DNA of 12,157 nt from Oscillospiraceae bacterium (lineage in GTDB: Bacteria > Bacillota_A > Clostridia > Oscillospirales > Ruminococcaceae), in NCBI GenBank assembly GCA_900766795.1, contig CAAFWX010000141.1, positions 1-12,157 of the forward strand. Reading direction: 5' to 3'. Both the position numbers and the translations under genes were made by a program. The notes beneath the pieces were generated by a model. That model ran no database searches. It saw only the letters and a list, made by a program, of their open reading frames with translations, and was not told where the DNA came from. Below are positions 1-6,048 of the stretch, piece by piece (the first letter of the stretch is position 1; each line of letters begins with the position of its first letter).

Positions 1-45
1 CGGATGTTTTGGCGCGGCAGGGCGAAGCCCGCATTCAAGCGCCAA
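1..45. repeat. Palindromic repeat, copy 1
   Basis: These 45 bases are identical to 196-240. The unit contains an inner GGGC-GAA-GCCC hairpin and outer arms beginning GTTTTGGCGC. In this copy the right outer arm is one A shorter than in copy 2 (GCGCCAAAC). The copy starts at the window edge, so the true repeat may extend further upstream. It looks like a small intergenic REP-type element; its function is unknown. Confidence 0.7.
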
Positions 46-156
46 ACGCCGGATTGACGTCTTGGAAGATAGCAACGCGAGCTTACGCAGGAACCCGAGA
101 ATTTTTCGGTTTTTGCGGTCGGCTTTCTGAAACACATAAAATCTGCTCAACACAGC

Positions 157-185
157 AAAAACGCCAGTCCCACTACGGGACTGGC
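157..185 (-). terminator. Rho-independent terminator downstream of tRNA-Arg
   Basis: A perfect 9-base-pair stem (163-171 with 177-185, arms GCCAGTCCC and GGGACTGGC, loop ACTAC) extends to 10 pairs with C162-G186. On the minus strand the stem is followed directly by five T residues (157-161). This orientation fits termination of the minus-strand tRNA transcript. The plus-strand side has an A-rich flank and would not terminate well. Confidence 0.8.
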
Positions 186-195
186 GAGAAAAATT

Positions 196-243
196 CGGAT
201 GTTTTGGCGCGGCAGGGCGAAGCCCGCATTCAAGCGCCAAAAC
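196..243. repeat. Palindromic repeat, copy 2, between tRNA and its terminator
   Basis: The first 45 bases are identical to 1-45. Here the outer arms are complete: GTTTTGGCGC at 201-210 pairs with GCGCCAAAAC at 234-243, and GGGC-GAA-GCCC at 214-224 forms an inner hairpin. On the minus strand it lies two bases past the encoded CCA of the tRNA, so it would be transcribed into the 3' trailer of the precursor. It may be a mobile palindromic element or a processing or stability structure. Confidence 0.75.
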
Positions 244-245
244 GC

Positions 246-320
246 TGGCACCCCTTGTAGGAATCGAACCTACAACTGCCCCTTAGGAGGGGGCTGTTAT
301 ATCCATTTAACTAAAGAGGC
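246..320 (-). tRNA. tRNA-Arg (anticodon CCU)
   Basis: Read on the minus strand, this 75-base segment folds as a complete cloverleaf. The acceptor is GCCTCTT with AAGGGGT, the D stem GTTA/TAAC, the anticodon stem GCCCC/GGGGC with loop CTCCTAA, the variable loop four bases, and the T stem GTAGG/CCTAC with loop TTCGATT. The discriminator is G and the 3' CCA is encoded. The anticodon CCT reads AGG arginine codons. The first acceptor pair is a G-U wobble, a mild oddity. A promoter lies upstream at 337-365 and a terminator at 157-185, so the gene appears to be transcribed alone. Confidence 0.95.
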
Positions 321-336
321 GTGCTCAACATTTAAT

Positions 337-365
337 AGTATAACATTTTTTGTGCGAGAAATCAA
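337..365 (-). promoter_or_regulatory. Sigma-A promoter of tRNA-Arg
   Basis: On the minus strand, TTGATT (360-365) and TATACT (337-342) are separated by 17 bases. The tRNA 5' end is about 17 bases past the -10 box, leaving a short leader. The fit in spacing and orientation makes this a good candidate. Confidence 0.75.
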
Positions 366-389
366 GTGGTGCGGAAGACTTTTTTGAAA

Positions 390-593
390 AATCTTTTTGA
401 GATGGTGGGGGAGTAGTCGCGCCTGCCTGCATCCGCGATTTGCGGTGGAATATATTAATAATGAATAGTTTCGTAAGTAACTTAAAATGAATTAAGGGAG
501 AGTAATTACAGGTTTACTTAAGCAAGTAACATTTGTTTTGACATAATTGATAAATTTGATGAAAATAACTAAAAGATTTATATATTTTGCACA
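390..593. other. AT-rich intergenic region between divergent tRNA and surface-protein genes
   Basis: I see no gene here. The region holds a 16-base dyad, TTACTT-AAGC-AAGTAA (514-529), which could be an operator or small hairpin. It also holds a weak second promoter candidate, TTGACA (538-543) with GAAAAT (561-566) at 17-base spacing, upstream of the better promoter at 594-623. The bases GGTTTACTTA (511-520) recur in inverted orientation at 5858-5867. Confidence 0.4.
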
Positions 594-623
594 TTGACTT
601 ACAACATTAAAAAATGGTATATT
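594..623 (+). promoter_or_regulatory. Sigma-A promoter of the wall-anchored protein pair
   Basis: TTGACT (594-599) and TATATT (618-623) are separated by 18 bases in an AT-rich context. Transcription would start near 630, giving a leader of about 100 bases before the ATG at 732. Confidence 0.6.
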
Positions 624-629
624 GTTATA

Positions 630-725
630 CAAGGATATTTGTGTCTTGCGATAGGAATATCTTTTTCAAGGGCAAATTTCTCCTGCACTTGCGTGCGGGA
701 ACATTATCTCATTTTCATGAGGAGG
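630..725 (+). promoter_or_regulatory. Structured 5' leader with hairpin abutting the ribosome site
   Basis: Two stem-loops are visible. CCTGCAC (682-688) pairs with GTGCGGG (693-699) around TTGC. CTCAT (708-712) pairs with ATGAG (717-721) around TTTC. The second stem takes up the first G of the GGAGG ribosome site (721-725), so it could modulate initiation or protect the 5' end. It matches no riboswitch class I recognise. Confidence 0.35.
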
Positions 726-731
726 ATTTTT

Positions 732-1514
732 ATGAAATTCGCAAAGGTTCTTTCTGTTACTGCGGCTGTCGCAGCTGCATCCGTTCTCGCTGCCTCCGCA
801 AGCGCAGAGCTCGTAACTGTTGACGCTCCCGAGGCTTGGCTCACCAGCGGTACAGGCATGTGGATGGTCAAGCTCTATGTTCCCTCTGAGGGCGTTGATT
901 TCGGAATCGACTGCACCGAGATGGGTTCCGTAGTTGTTACTTTCAAGGCTGCTGAGCCTGAGTGGTTCGAGGGTCAGACAGGCGGCGGTGTTGTTGTTTC
1001 TTCCGGTCCCTCCCTCTCTGTTGACCACAACTGGCCCGGCAAAAACTTCTGGGGCGTTACCGACGGCGACCTCGCAACAGTTGACACCAATGGTCCGCTT
1101 TTCACTGAGGCTCTCGGCGATTTCACTTACCAGCTCGTTTGCCCCATTGACGACACTAACTGTGTAATGGCTGACGCTTACGCAACTGACGACGCTTACG
1201 TTCAGGTTGCTTTCCAGGAGTGGGGCTCTGATATGTCCACTATCGAGGTTGTAAGCATGGATGTTCTCGACAAGTCCGGCAACACCATGATTTCCTTCGA
1301 TGGCACAGGCGCTGTTACCTCTTCTGCCGGCGCAGCTGAGGATACAACAGCTGCTGACACTACTACAGACACAACTGACAATACAGATACAACCGCTACA
1401 ACCGCTACCGACGGCAAGGGCTCTCCCGATACGGGCGTTGAGAGCGTTGCCGCTGTTGCAGGTCTGGCTGTTGTAGCTGCCGGCGCAGTTGTTCTTTCCA
1501 AGAAGAGAAAGTAA
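732..1514 (+). CDS. Wall-anchored surface protein with CBM-like domain (paralogue 1)
   Basis: This 260-residue protein has a Sec signal peptide (residues 1-25, cleavage after ASA). A beta-rich domain follows (about 26-195), then a Thr/Asp linker (about 199-228). It ends with the sorting signal SPDTG (231-235), a hydrophobic segment and the tail KKRK. Sortase would link it to peptidoglycan, leaving the domain outside. The domain is rich in exposed-looking aromatics (W78, F79, W101, F106, W107), as in sugar-binding modules, and two Cys (61 and 137) are shared with the next gene's product. I infer carbohydrate binding or adhesion; the family is not identified with certainty. The start at 732 is set by GGAGG at 721-725. 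An in-frame upstream ATG at 594 lies inside the promoter and is rejected. It likely forms an operon with the next gene, 30 bases away. Confidence 0.85.
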   Translation: MKFAKVLSVTAAVAAASVLAASASAELVTVDAPEAWLTSGTGMWMVKLYVPSEGVDFGIDCTEMGSVVVTFKAAEPEWFEGQTGGGVVVSSGPSLSVDHNWPGKNFWGVTDGDLATVDTNGPLFTEALGDFTYQLVCPIDDTNCVMADAYATDDAYVQVAFQEWGSDMSTIEVVSMDVLDKSGNTMISFDGTGAVTSSAGAAEDTTAADTTTDTTDNTDTTATTATDGKGSPDTGVESVAAVAGLAVVAAGAVVLSKKRK

Positions 1515-1544
1515 TTAGATTACATTTTTAGGAGGATTTTTACT

Positions 1545-2345
1545 ATGAAGATGACAAAGCTTCTTTCTGTTGCAACAGCAGTTGCTGCTGCTTCCGCTCT
1601 TGCTGTTTCCGCAAGCGCAACTCTCACAACCGTTGACCAGACCGGCGTATTCAAGAGCGGCACTGGTTCCTGGATGCCCGTTGTTTACTCCGACGGCACC
1701 TTCGACGCAAGCGAGAAGGACGTTGTTGACTACGGTATCAACTGCCAGGACATCGCTTCCATCGAAGTTACCTTCACTCCCGCTGAGCCTGAGTGGTGGG
1801 AAGGCGAGGTTGGCGGCGCTGTCGTTCTCTCCAACAAGAGCGCTACCGATTCCACCCACAACTGGAACGGCAAGGAGTTCTGGGGCGTTGTTGACGAGGA
1901 GCTTGAGCTCGCAACTGCTGACGACACCAAGGCATGTGTTGCTGTAAAGACCGGCGACCTCCAGTACACCATTACCTGCCCTGTTGACGATAAGAACAGC
2001 GTTGTTGATGACTACGCACTCGTTCAGATTGCTTTCCAGGAGTGGTCTTCCGGTATGTCCGAAATCACCGTTCTCGGCATGAACATTAAGGACGCTTCCG
2101 GCAACCTGCTTCTCGCATACGACGCAAACGGCAACGTAACCTACAATGCTGCTGCTGAAACTGCAACAGAGGATGAGGCTGCTGCCGAGGATACAACCAC
2201 TGATGATACCGCTGCTGGAACCGCTACGGACACTGCTGCTGAAACCAAGCCTTCTCCCGAAACAGGCGTTGAGGGCGTAGCTGCTGTTGCAGGTCTTGCA
2301 GTTGTTGCTGCCGGCGCAGTTGTTCTCTCCAAGAAGAGAAAGTAA
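1545..2345 (+). CDS. Wall-anchored surface protein with CBM-like domain (paralogue 2)
   Basis: This 266-residue protein is a clear tandem paralogue of the preceding gene product. The signal peptide is nearly the same (cleavage after residue 25). The shared core is PEWWEG (82-87), HNWNGKEFWGV (105-115) and a VQIAFQEW segment; the C-terminal 30 residues are almost identical. The sorting signal is SPETG (237-241) followed by a hydrophobic stretch and KKRK. Two Cys (67 and 145) match those of paralogue 1 and could form a disulfide. It carries an insertion near residues 48-60 and a different linker rich in Ala, Glu and Thr. AGGAGG at 1530-1535 sets the start. The role is probably binding a glycan at the cell surface, inferred from architecture and aromatic content only. 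Confidence 0.85.
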   Translation: MKMTKLLSVATAVAAASALAVSASATLTTVDQTGVFKSGTGSWMPVVYSDGTFDASEKDVVDYGINCQDIASIEVTFTPAEPEWWEGEVGGAVVLSNKSATDSTHNWNGKEFWGVVDEELELATADDTKACVAVKTGDLQYTITCPVDDKNSVVDDYALVQIAFQEWSSGMSEITVLGMNIKDASGNLLLAYDANGNVTYNAAAETATEDEAAAEDTTTDDTAAGTATDTAAETKPSPETGVEGVAAVAGLAVVAAGAVVLSKKRK

Positions 2346-2378
2346 TTTTCTTCGCCGACATTTCGGCATTGAACGGAA

Positions 2379-2415
2379 TTTCACCCCTTGAAAAAAATTT
2401 TTTCATCGGGTGAAA
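2379..2415 (+). terminator. Possible weak terminator after the paralogue pair
   Basis: TTTCACCC (2379-2386) pairs with GGGTGAAA (2408-2415), with an inner A-run/T-run helix (2390-2404). Only CTTTTCC follows, so the T tract is poor. The right arm overlaps the -35-like TGAAAC of the first promoter module, so the structure may be regulatory or simply a by-product of the repeat. Confidence 0.3.
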
Positions 2416-2454
2416 CTTTTCCGAAACACCCGTTGACTACCGTATTGCAGGGAG
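2386..2454 (+). repeat. Tandem upstream module, copy A
   Basis: This segment aligns without gaps to 2474-2542 at an offset of 88 bases. Shared blocks include CCTTGAAAAAA, GGGTGAAACTTTTC and GACTAC, with a weaker match through the GGGAG/CGGAG end. A partial relative lies just upstream: GACATTTC at 2357-2364 and TTGAACGGA at 2369-2377 also occur in copy B. The duplication appears to have multiplied a promoter. Confidence 0.75.
2411..2439 (+). promoter_or_regulatory. Candidate ECF-type promoter, copy A
   Basis: TGAAAC (2411-2416) is followed after 17 bases by TGACTA (2434-2439). The -35 matches the TGAAAC class used by several Firmicutes ECF sigma factors. The -10 has T instead of C at the first base, so this copy may be the weaker one. 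The same spacing is kept in copy B. Confidence 0.35.
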
Positions 2455-2473
2455 AAAAAAGAAAGGTGAAAAT

Positions 2474-2542
2474 CCTTGAAAAAATATTTTTTTGAGGGTG
2501 AAACTTTTCGGACATTTCTTCCGACTACATAGTTGAACGGAG
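2474..2542 (+). repeat. Tandem upstream module, copy B
   Basis: This is the second copy of the 69-base module, closest to the dockerin gene. It ends in a perfect dyad, GTTGAAC-GGA-GTTCAAC (2532-2548), which copy A lacks. If transcription starts just past the -10-like box, this dyad would form a hairpin at the very 5' end of the message. Confidence 0.75.
2499..2527 (+). promoter_or_regulatory. Candidate ECF-type promoter, copy B
   Basis: TGAAAC (2499-2504), 17 bases, then CGACTA (2522-2527). This resembles ECF promoters such as TGAAAC-N16/17-CGTCTA. It lies 94 bases before the dockerin gene start, with no convincing sigma-A promoter nearer. An A7/T7 inverted repeat (about 2590-2608) sits directly before the ribosome site. 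Confidence 0.45.
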
Positions 2543-2620
2543 TTCAACCGTTTATTACATCCGAGTGCCCGATAACTCAGAGATGTTTTAAAAAAAACAA
2601 ATTTTTTTAGGAGGACTATT

Positions 2621-4864
2621 ATGTTAAGAAGAAGAATTTTTGCTTCTGCTATGGCTTCTGTAATGGCTATTACTTCTGTTGCAGCTGTAGCAAGTGCTGA
2701 CGATGCAGTAACTACTGCTGCAGACAAGAACGTAAAGACCAAGGCAGAGCTCGAGGCTTATGTAAAGAGCTTTGATTCTTTCCGTGAGAAGGAGCTCCTC
2801 GACTACGGCTCCATTTCCGGTCAGAACTTCCAGGACGCTCTTGACTTCGCTGAGAACGTAATCAACGACGCTAAGGCTACCGTTGATGACACCACCGCAG
2901 CTTACAAGATGGTTGAGAATGTATACAACAGCCTCGTTATCTACTCTGCTGAGGATCTCAAGAAGCTCATCGACTCCAGCAAGAAGATTTACGACACCGA
3001 CAACATCAACGACGAGACTCTCCAGGATAACATCTACACCACAGATTCTTGGGAAGAGTTCGCTTCCGCTTACGTTGACGCTGAGACCTACGTTACTTCC
3101 AACGATACTCGTCTGGTAACAGATACCTACGAGGCTCTCGACAAGGCTAAGAAGGACCTCAAGGCTCTCGCTTCCGTTTCCAAGCAGCAGTTCAGAACCG
3201 CTCTTAAGAACTACGAGACCCTTATCGGCAAGATGTCTGACTACGATTCTTGGAGACGTGGTAACATCGGCGGCTGGCAGAACCTCTCCACTGAGAAGTT
3301 CTGGGCTCTCACTTCTAACGACCGCGGCCGTACTGACAACACTATGTACACATTCGATGAGCTGCTTGACCTCGTAACCGGTTCCGGTGCAGTTGCACTC
3401 GGCTGGTGGGGCGAAGTTATAGTTCCCGGTGCTACTGGTGTATCCTACGTTGGTCACGATGTAACCTACACCACCGGTGTTAAGGAGTTCATCAACGACA
3501 AGTACGACTACTTCGACAGCATCAAGACCGCTACCAAGACCACTGATGTTGATATCGTAGCAGCTTACAACGCTTGCAACGACGCCATCATGGTATTCGA
3601 TTCTTGGACTGCTGACAACACCACAAGAGCTACCAAGACTAACGTTAACAAGCTCCTCACTCAGTACCACGCACAGCTCGTTGCTAAGTACACTTCCGAT
3701 GCAGCTGCTGCATTCTACACCAGCACATTCGGCGAGGCTCCTAAGGCTGGCTGGACTGATGACTCCAACTACAACTACGGCGCTGCTCTGACCGCTCCCA
3801 AGGCTGCTACTGCTAAGGTAAACGGCAAGGATCAGAAGATTTCTAAGGGTTCCGACGTTCTCAAGTATGTAGACGTTGTTGCTGCTGACGTTACCGATGG
3901 CAACCTCAACAAGGCTATGCAGCTCGTTGAGGATTACATCGCAGTTGAGGGTGACTCTTCTCTCGACAAGGCTGGCAAGACCGCTGCTTACAAGGCAACC
4001 GGTATCCTTGATATCGATGACACCGGCGTTATCGGCGATTCTCCCTCTGGTTCTGTAACTGAGTGGACTCTCATCTACAGATACCTCAAGTACGCTCTCG
4101 AGGATGTATTCAAGGGCTCTGCTCCTGAGGTTTACAAGAAGGCTGATGTTGTTGCAATCATCAACGAAGCTTACGATCTCTGCGACGTAACCGGTGATGC
4201 TTCCATCTTCAACGACAACCACATGGCTCTCGTTGAGGCTCGTCAGGACGCTCTTGCTTGGGTTGCTGCTGCAAACAAGGACAAGACCTACAAGGATGGC
4301 AACGCTGTTGACGGTCTCACCGCTACACAGGTTTACAAGAACGTAAAGAACGCATACAAGGCTCTGAACGATCAGCTTGCTAACTACAAGTACAGCTACG
4401 GCGAGATTTACGACAAGATTGCTGCAATTGCTGACGCAATCGACTCCGGCGACCTCGTTGCTGCTGACGATCTCGTATCCGCAATGAACGCTTGCGCACG
4501 TCTCCTCTCCACCTTCGATGCTTCCGATGATGAGAACGAGGCTTGGACTTCTGACCGCGAGTTCATCTCCTACAACCGTCTGTACACTAAGTCTGACGAT
4601 AACAACCGCAGCACTTCTGAGAAGGACCTTCTCGATGCTTACACCGCACTTCTCGACGCTGAGAAGGCACAGACCGAGAAGACTGTTGCTCTCGGCGATG
4701 TAAACGAGGATGGCGCAGTTAACGCTCTCGACGCTAGAGAGATCCTGATGGCTTCTGTTGGCCTCAGAGATGCAATCGCTAACGAGGTTGGCGACGTTAA
4801 CGGCGACGGTGCTGTAAACGCACTCGACGCTAAGCAGATCCTTATGGCTGCTGTTGGTCTCTAA
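2621..4864 (+). CDS. Secreted dockerin protein with FIVAR-like repeat
   Basis: This 747-residue protein has a signal peptide (1-26, cleavage after ASA). A FIVAR-like helical repeat spans about 108-184 and carries the hallmark YTTDSWEEF (139-147), then YEALDKAKKDL. Such repeats occur in extracellular glycan-binding proteins. The region about 185-685 is mostly helical and unrecognised, with an aromatic patch near 210-270 that includes GWWGE. The C-terminus (689-747) is a type I dockerin. Its two calcium loops, GDVNEDGAVNALD (D693-D704) and GDVNGDGAVNALD (D725-D736), each lead into a helix. Dockerins bind cohesins, and a wall-anchored cohesin is encoded next. No catalytic domain is visible, so it may be a structural or adhesive component. 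AGGAGG (2610-2615) sets the start. Codon use is strongly biased, as in highly expressed genes. Confidence 0.9.
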   Translation: MLRRRIFASAMASVMAITSVAAVASADDAVTTAADKNVKTKAELEAYVKSFDSFREKELLDYGSISGQNFQDALDFAENVINDAKATVDDTTAAYKMVENVYNSLVIYSAEDLKKLIDSSKKIYDTDNINDETLQDNIYTTDSWEEFASAYVDAETYVTSNDTRLVTDTYEALDKAKKDLKALASVSKQQFRTALKNYETLIGKMSDYDSWRRGNIGGWQNLSTEKFWALTSNDRGRTDNTMYTFDELLDLVTGSGAVALGWWGEVIVPGATGVSYVGHDVTYTTGVKEFINDKYDYFDSIKTATKTTDVDIVAAYNACNDAIMVFDSWTADNTTRATKTNVNKLLTQYHAQLVAKYTSDAAAAFYTSTFGEAPKAGWTDDSNYNYGAALTAPKAATAKVNGKDQKISKGSDVLKYVDVVAADVTDGNLNKAMQLVEDYIAVEGDSSLDKAGKTAAYKATGILDIDDTGVIGDSPSGSVTEWTLIYRYLKYALEDVFKGSAPEVYKKADVVAIINEAYDLCDVTGDASIFNDNHMALVEARQDALAWVAAANKDKTYKDGNAVDGLTATQVYKNVKNAYKALNDQLANYKYSYGEIYDKIAAIADAIDSGDLVAADDLVSAMNACARLLSTFDASDDENEAWTSDREFISYNRLYTKSDDNNRSTSEKDLLDAYTALLDAEKAQTEKTVALGDVNEDGAVNALDAREILMASVGLRDAIANEVGDVNGDGAVNALDAKQILMAAVGL

Positions 4865-4896
4865 TTCAGAGCCCTATCCCTTGATTTAGTTAATAG

Positions 4897-4930
4897 TCCC
4901 ACACGCGGGGTTCGCGCCCCGCAGATGGGA
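4897..4930 (+). other. Intercistronic stem-loop between dockerin and cohesin genes
   Basis: GCGGGG (4905-4910) pairs with CCCCGC (4917-4922) around TTCGCG, and TCCCA (4897-4901) pairs with TGGGA (4926-4930) outside it. No T tract follows, so it is not a typical terminator, and I see no promoter between the genes. It probably permits read-through and may set 3'-end stability or cistron ratio. Intergenic stem-loops are known to do this in cellulosome operons. Confidence 0.5.
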
Positions 4931-4973
4931 TGTATTAAATAAAAATCAAAAATAATTTATGGAGGAAAAGTAT

Positions 4974-5624
4974 ATGAAGAAGATTTTATCTCTTGGCACT
5001 GCTGCTGCAGTTCTCTCTCTGACTGCTGTTGCTGCATCTGCTGCAATTACCCCTGTTGTTTCTGATACTGCTGTTGCAGGTGATCAGGTTGTTGTTGATC
5101 TCGTAGCTAAAGGTATCACTGAGGCTGTTGCTGAGCTTACTGTTGTTCCCTCTGCTAACCTCACTCTGGTTGACAGCGTTGCTACAACTAACGGCTTCGC
5201 ATTCTTCAACCCTGATAACATGAAGTTCTCTTGGGCATCCGCTGAGGCTCCTGCTGATGGCGATGTTCTCCTTACTCTCACCTTCACAGTTGACGCTGCT
5301 GCTGGCGAGGATGTAAGCGTAGTTCTCGAGGGCGCAGTTGGTGAGATCGACACTACTCCCGTAGCTGTTGAGGTTGTTGATCCTGCTGGTTCTGACGAGT
5401 CCGATGAGTCCTTCGAGTCCTCTGAGGAGTCTTCCGAGGAGTCTACCGAGGATCCCACAATCGTTGAGTCCTCTGAGGAGTCTTCCGAAGAGAATGGCGA
5501 AAACACTGGCGACAACACTGGTGACAACGGCTCTGAGACCAACCCTGACACCGGTATCGCTCTCGCAGTTGTTCCTGCTCTCGTAGCTGGCGCTGCTATC
5601 GTAGCTTCCAAGAAGAGAAAGTAA
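4974..5624 (+). CDS. Small wall-anchored cohesin protein
   Basis: This 216-residue protein has a signal peptide (1-23) and one cohesin-like domain (about 24-136). The domain shows the typical order: VAGDQVVVDLVAKG near its start, MKFSWAS (83-89), then DGDVLLTLTFTV (95-106) and a closing strand. A Ser/Glu-rich acidic linker follows (140-178), then the sorting signal NPDTG (190-194), a hydrophobic helix and KKRK. A single cohesin on a sortase anchor resembles the role of ScaE in Ruminococcus flavefaciens, which tethers dockerin proteins to the wall. The preceding gene encodes such a dockerin protein. The domain is somewhat short for a cohesin (about 140 residues is usual). The start at 4974 is set by GGAGG (4961-4965). 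The in-frame ATG at 4959 overlaps that ribosome site, has none of its own, and is rejected. Confidence 0.8.
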   Translation: MKKILSLGTAAAVLSLTAVAASAAITPVVSDTAVAGDQVVVDLVAKGITEAVAELTVVPSANLTLVDSVATTNGFAFFNPDNMKFSWASAEAPADGDVLLTLTFTVDAAAGEDVSVVLEGAVGEIDTTPVAVEVVDPAGSDESDESFESSEESSEESTEDPTIVESSEESSEENGENTGDNTGDNGSETNPDTGIALAVVPALVAGAAIVASKKRK

Positions 5625-5671
5625 TTCAGTCTGACTGATTACACTCTGTTTGGTTAAGTCCGAATAATGAA

Positions 5672-5705
5672 GCCGTCCTGTTTTGGCAGGGCGGCTTTTG
5701 TTGTT
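5672..5705 (+). terminator. Rho-independent terminator of the surface-protein block
   Basis: GCCGTCCTG (5672-5680) pairs with CAGGGCGGC (5687-5695), nine pairs with one G-U, around a loop of TTTTGG. TTTTGTTGTT follows. It closes the cohesin transcription unit 47 bases after the stop codon. Confidence 0.9.
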
Positions 5706-6004
5706 ATATACGAATATTACAGGCTTGTTTTGTAAGGTACGATAGCTGGTTGGGCTTTATTGATGAAAAATAGTTAAAAACTTTGGTTAAAATGACGAAT
5801 GTGCAATTCTGTTAGGAAAATTACTTAAAGGAGATATAATTAGCTTCTTGTTAACTATAAGTAAACCCCACATATTGTGCCTGAACAACTTATACCTTAC
5901 CAACAACGCAAGATGTAGATTTCCGCCAAATTTCCATCTATTTTTCACAAAAACAAACAGGAAAGAATTTACTTAGATAGATTGCATAAAGAATGAATTT
6001 TTTG
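5706..6004. other. AT-rich intergenic region, no gene seen
   Basis: I find no open reading frame with a ribosome site and no RNA gene I recognise. TAAGTAAACC (5858-5867) is the reverse complement of 511-520 in the other long intergenic region. An isolated AAAGGAGATAT (5827-5837) looks like a ribosome site but no start codon with a frame follows it. Confidence 0.4.
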
Positions 6005-6033
6005 TTGACATTGAAATATAAATTTGGTATAAT
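6005..6033 (+). promoter_or_regulatory. Consensus sigma-A promoter of the ABC operon
   Basis: TTGACA (6005-6010) and TATAAT (6028-6033), both perfect consensus, are separated by 17 bases. Start would be near 6040, giving a leader of about 68 bases. Confidence 0.9.
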
Positions 6034-6048
6034 TATATCGTAGTATAT

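Noticed and set aside
1..243. CRISPR array
   Set aside because: Only two copies, spaced 195 bases apart, with nested palindromes and no regular spacers.
9..260. Short plus-strand open frame across the repeats and into the tRNA
   Set aside because: It runs through two repeat copies, a terminator and the tRNA gene. Its peptide repeat (ARQGEARIQAP) only reflects the DNA repeat.
246..320. Genomic-island attachment site at the tRNA 3' end
   Set aside because: No integrase gene and no second copy of the tRNA 3' end are visible in the window.
594..731. N-terminal extension of the first wall-anchored protein
   Set aside because: The extension begins within the predicted promoter, has no ribosome site and would bury the signal peptide.
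1515..2384. Minus-strand open frame opposite the second wall-anchored protein
   Set aside because: It is a low-complexity shadow rich in Ser, Cys and Asn with no recognisable features; the plus strand is clearly coding.
2624..4222. 532-codon open frame on the minus strand inside the dockerin gene
   Set aside because: It arises from the biased codon use of the plus-strand gene. It has no signal peptide, domain or ribosome site, while the plus strand encodes clear FIVAR and dockerin motifs.
4897..4930. Rho-independent terminator after the dockerin gene
   Set aside because: The stem is strong but no T tract follows and no promoter is seen before the cohesin gene, so I call it an intercistronic structure.
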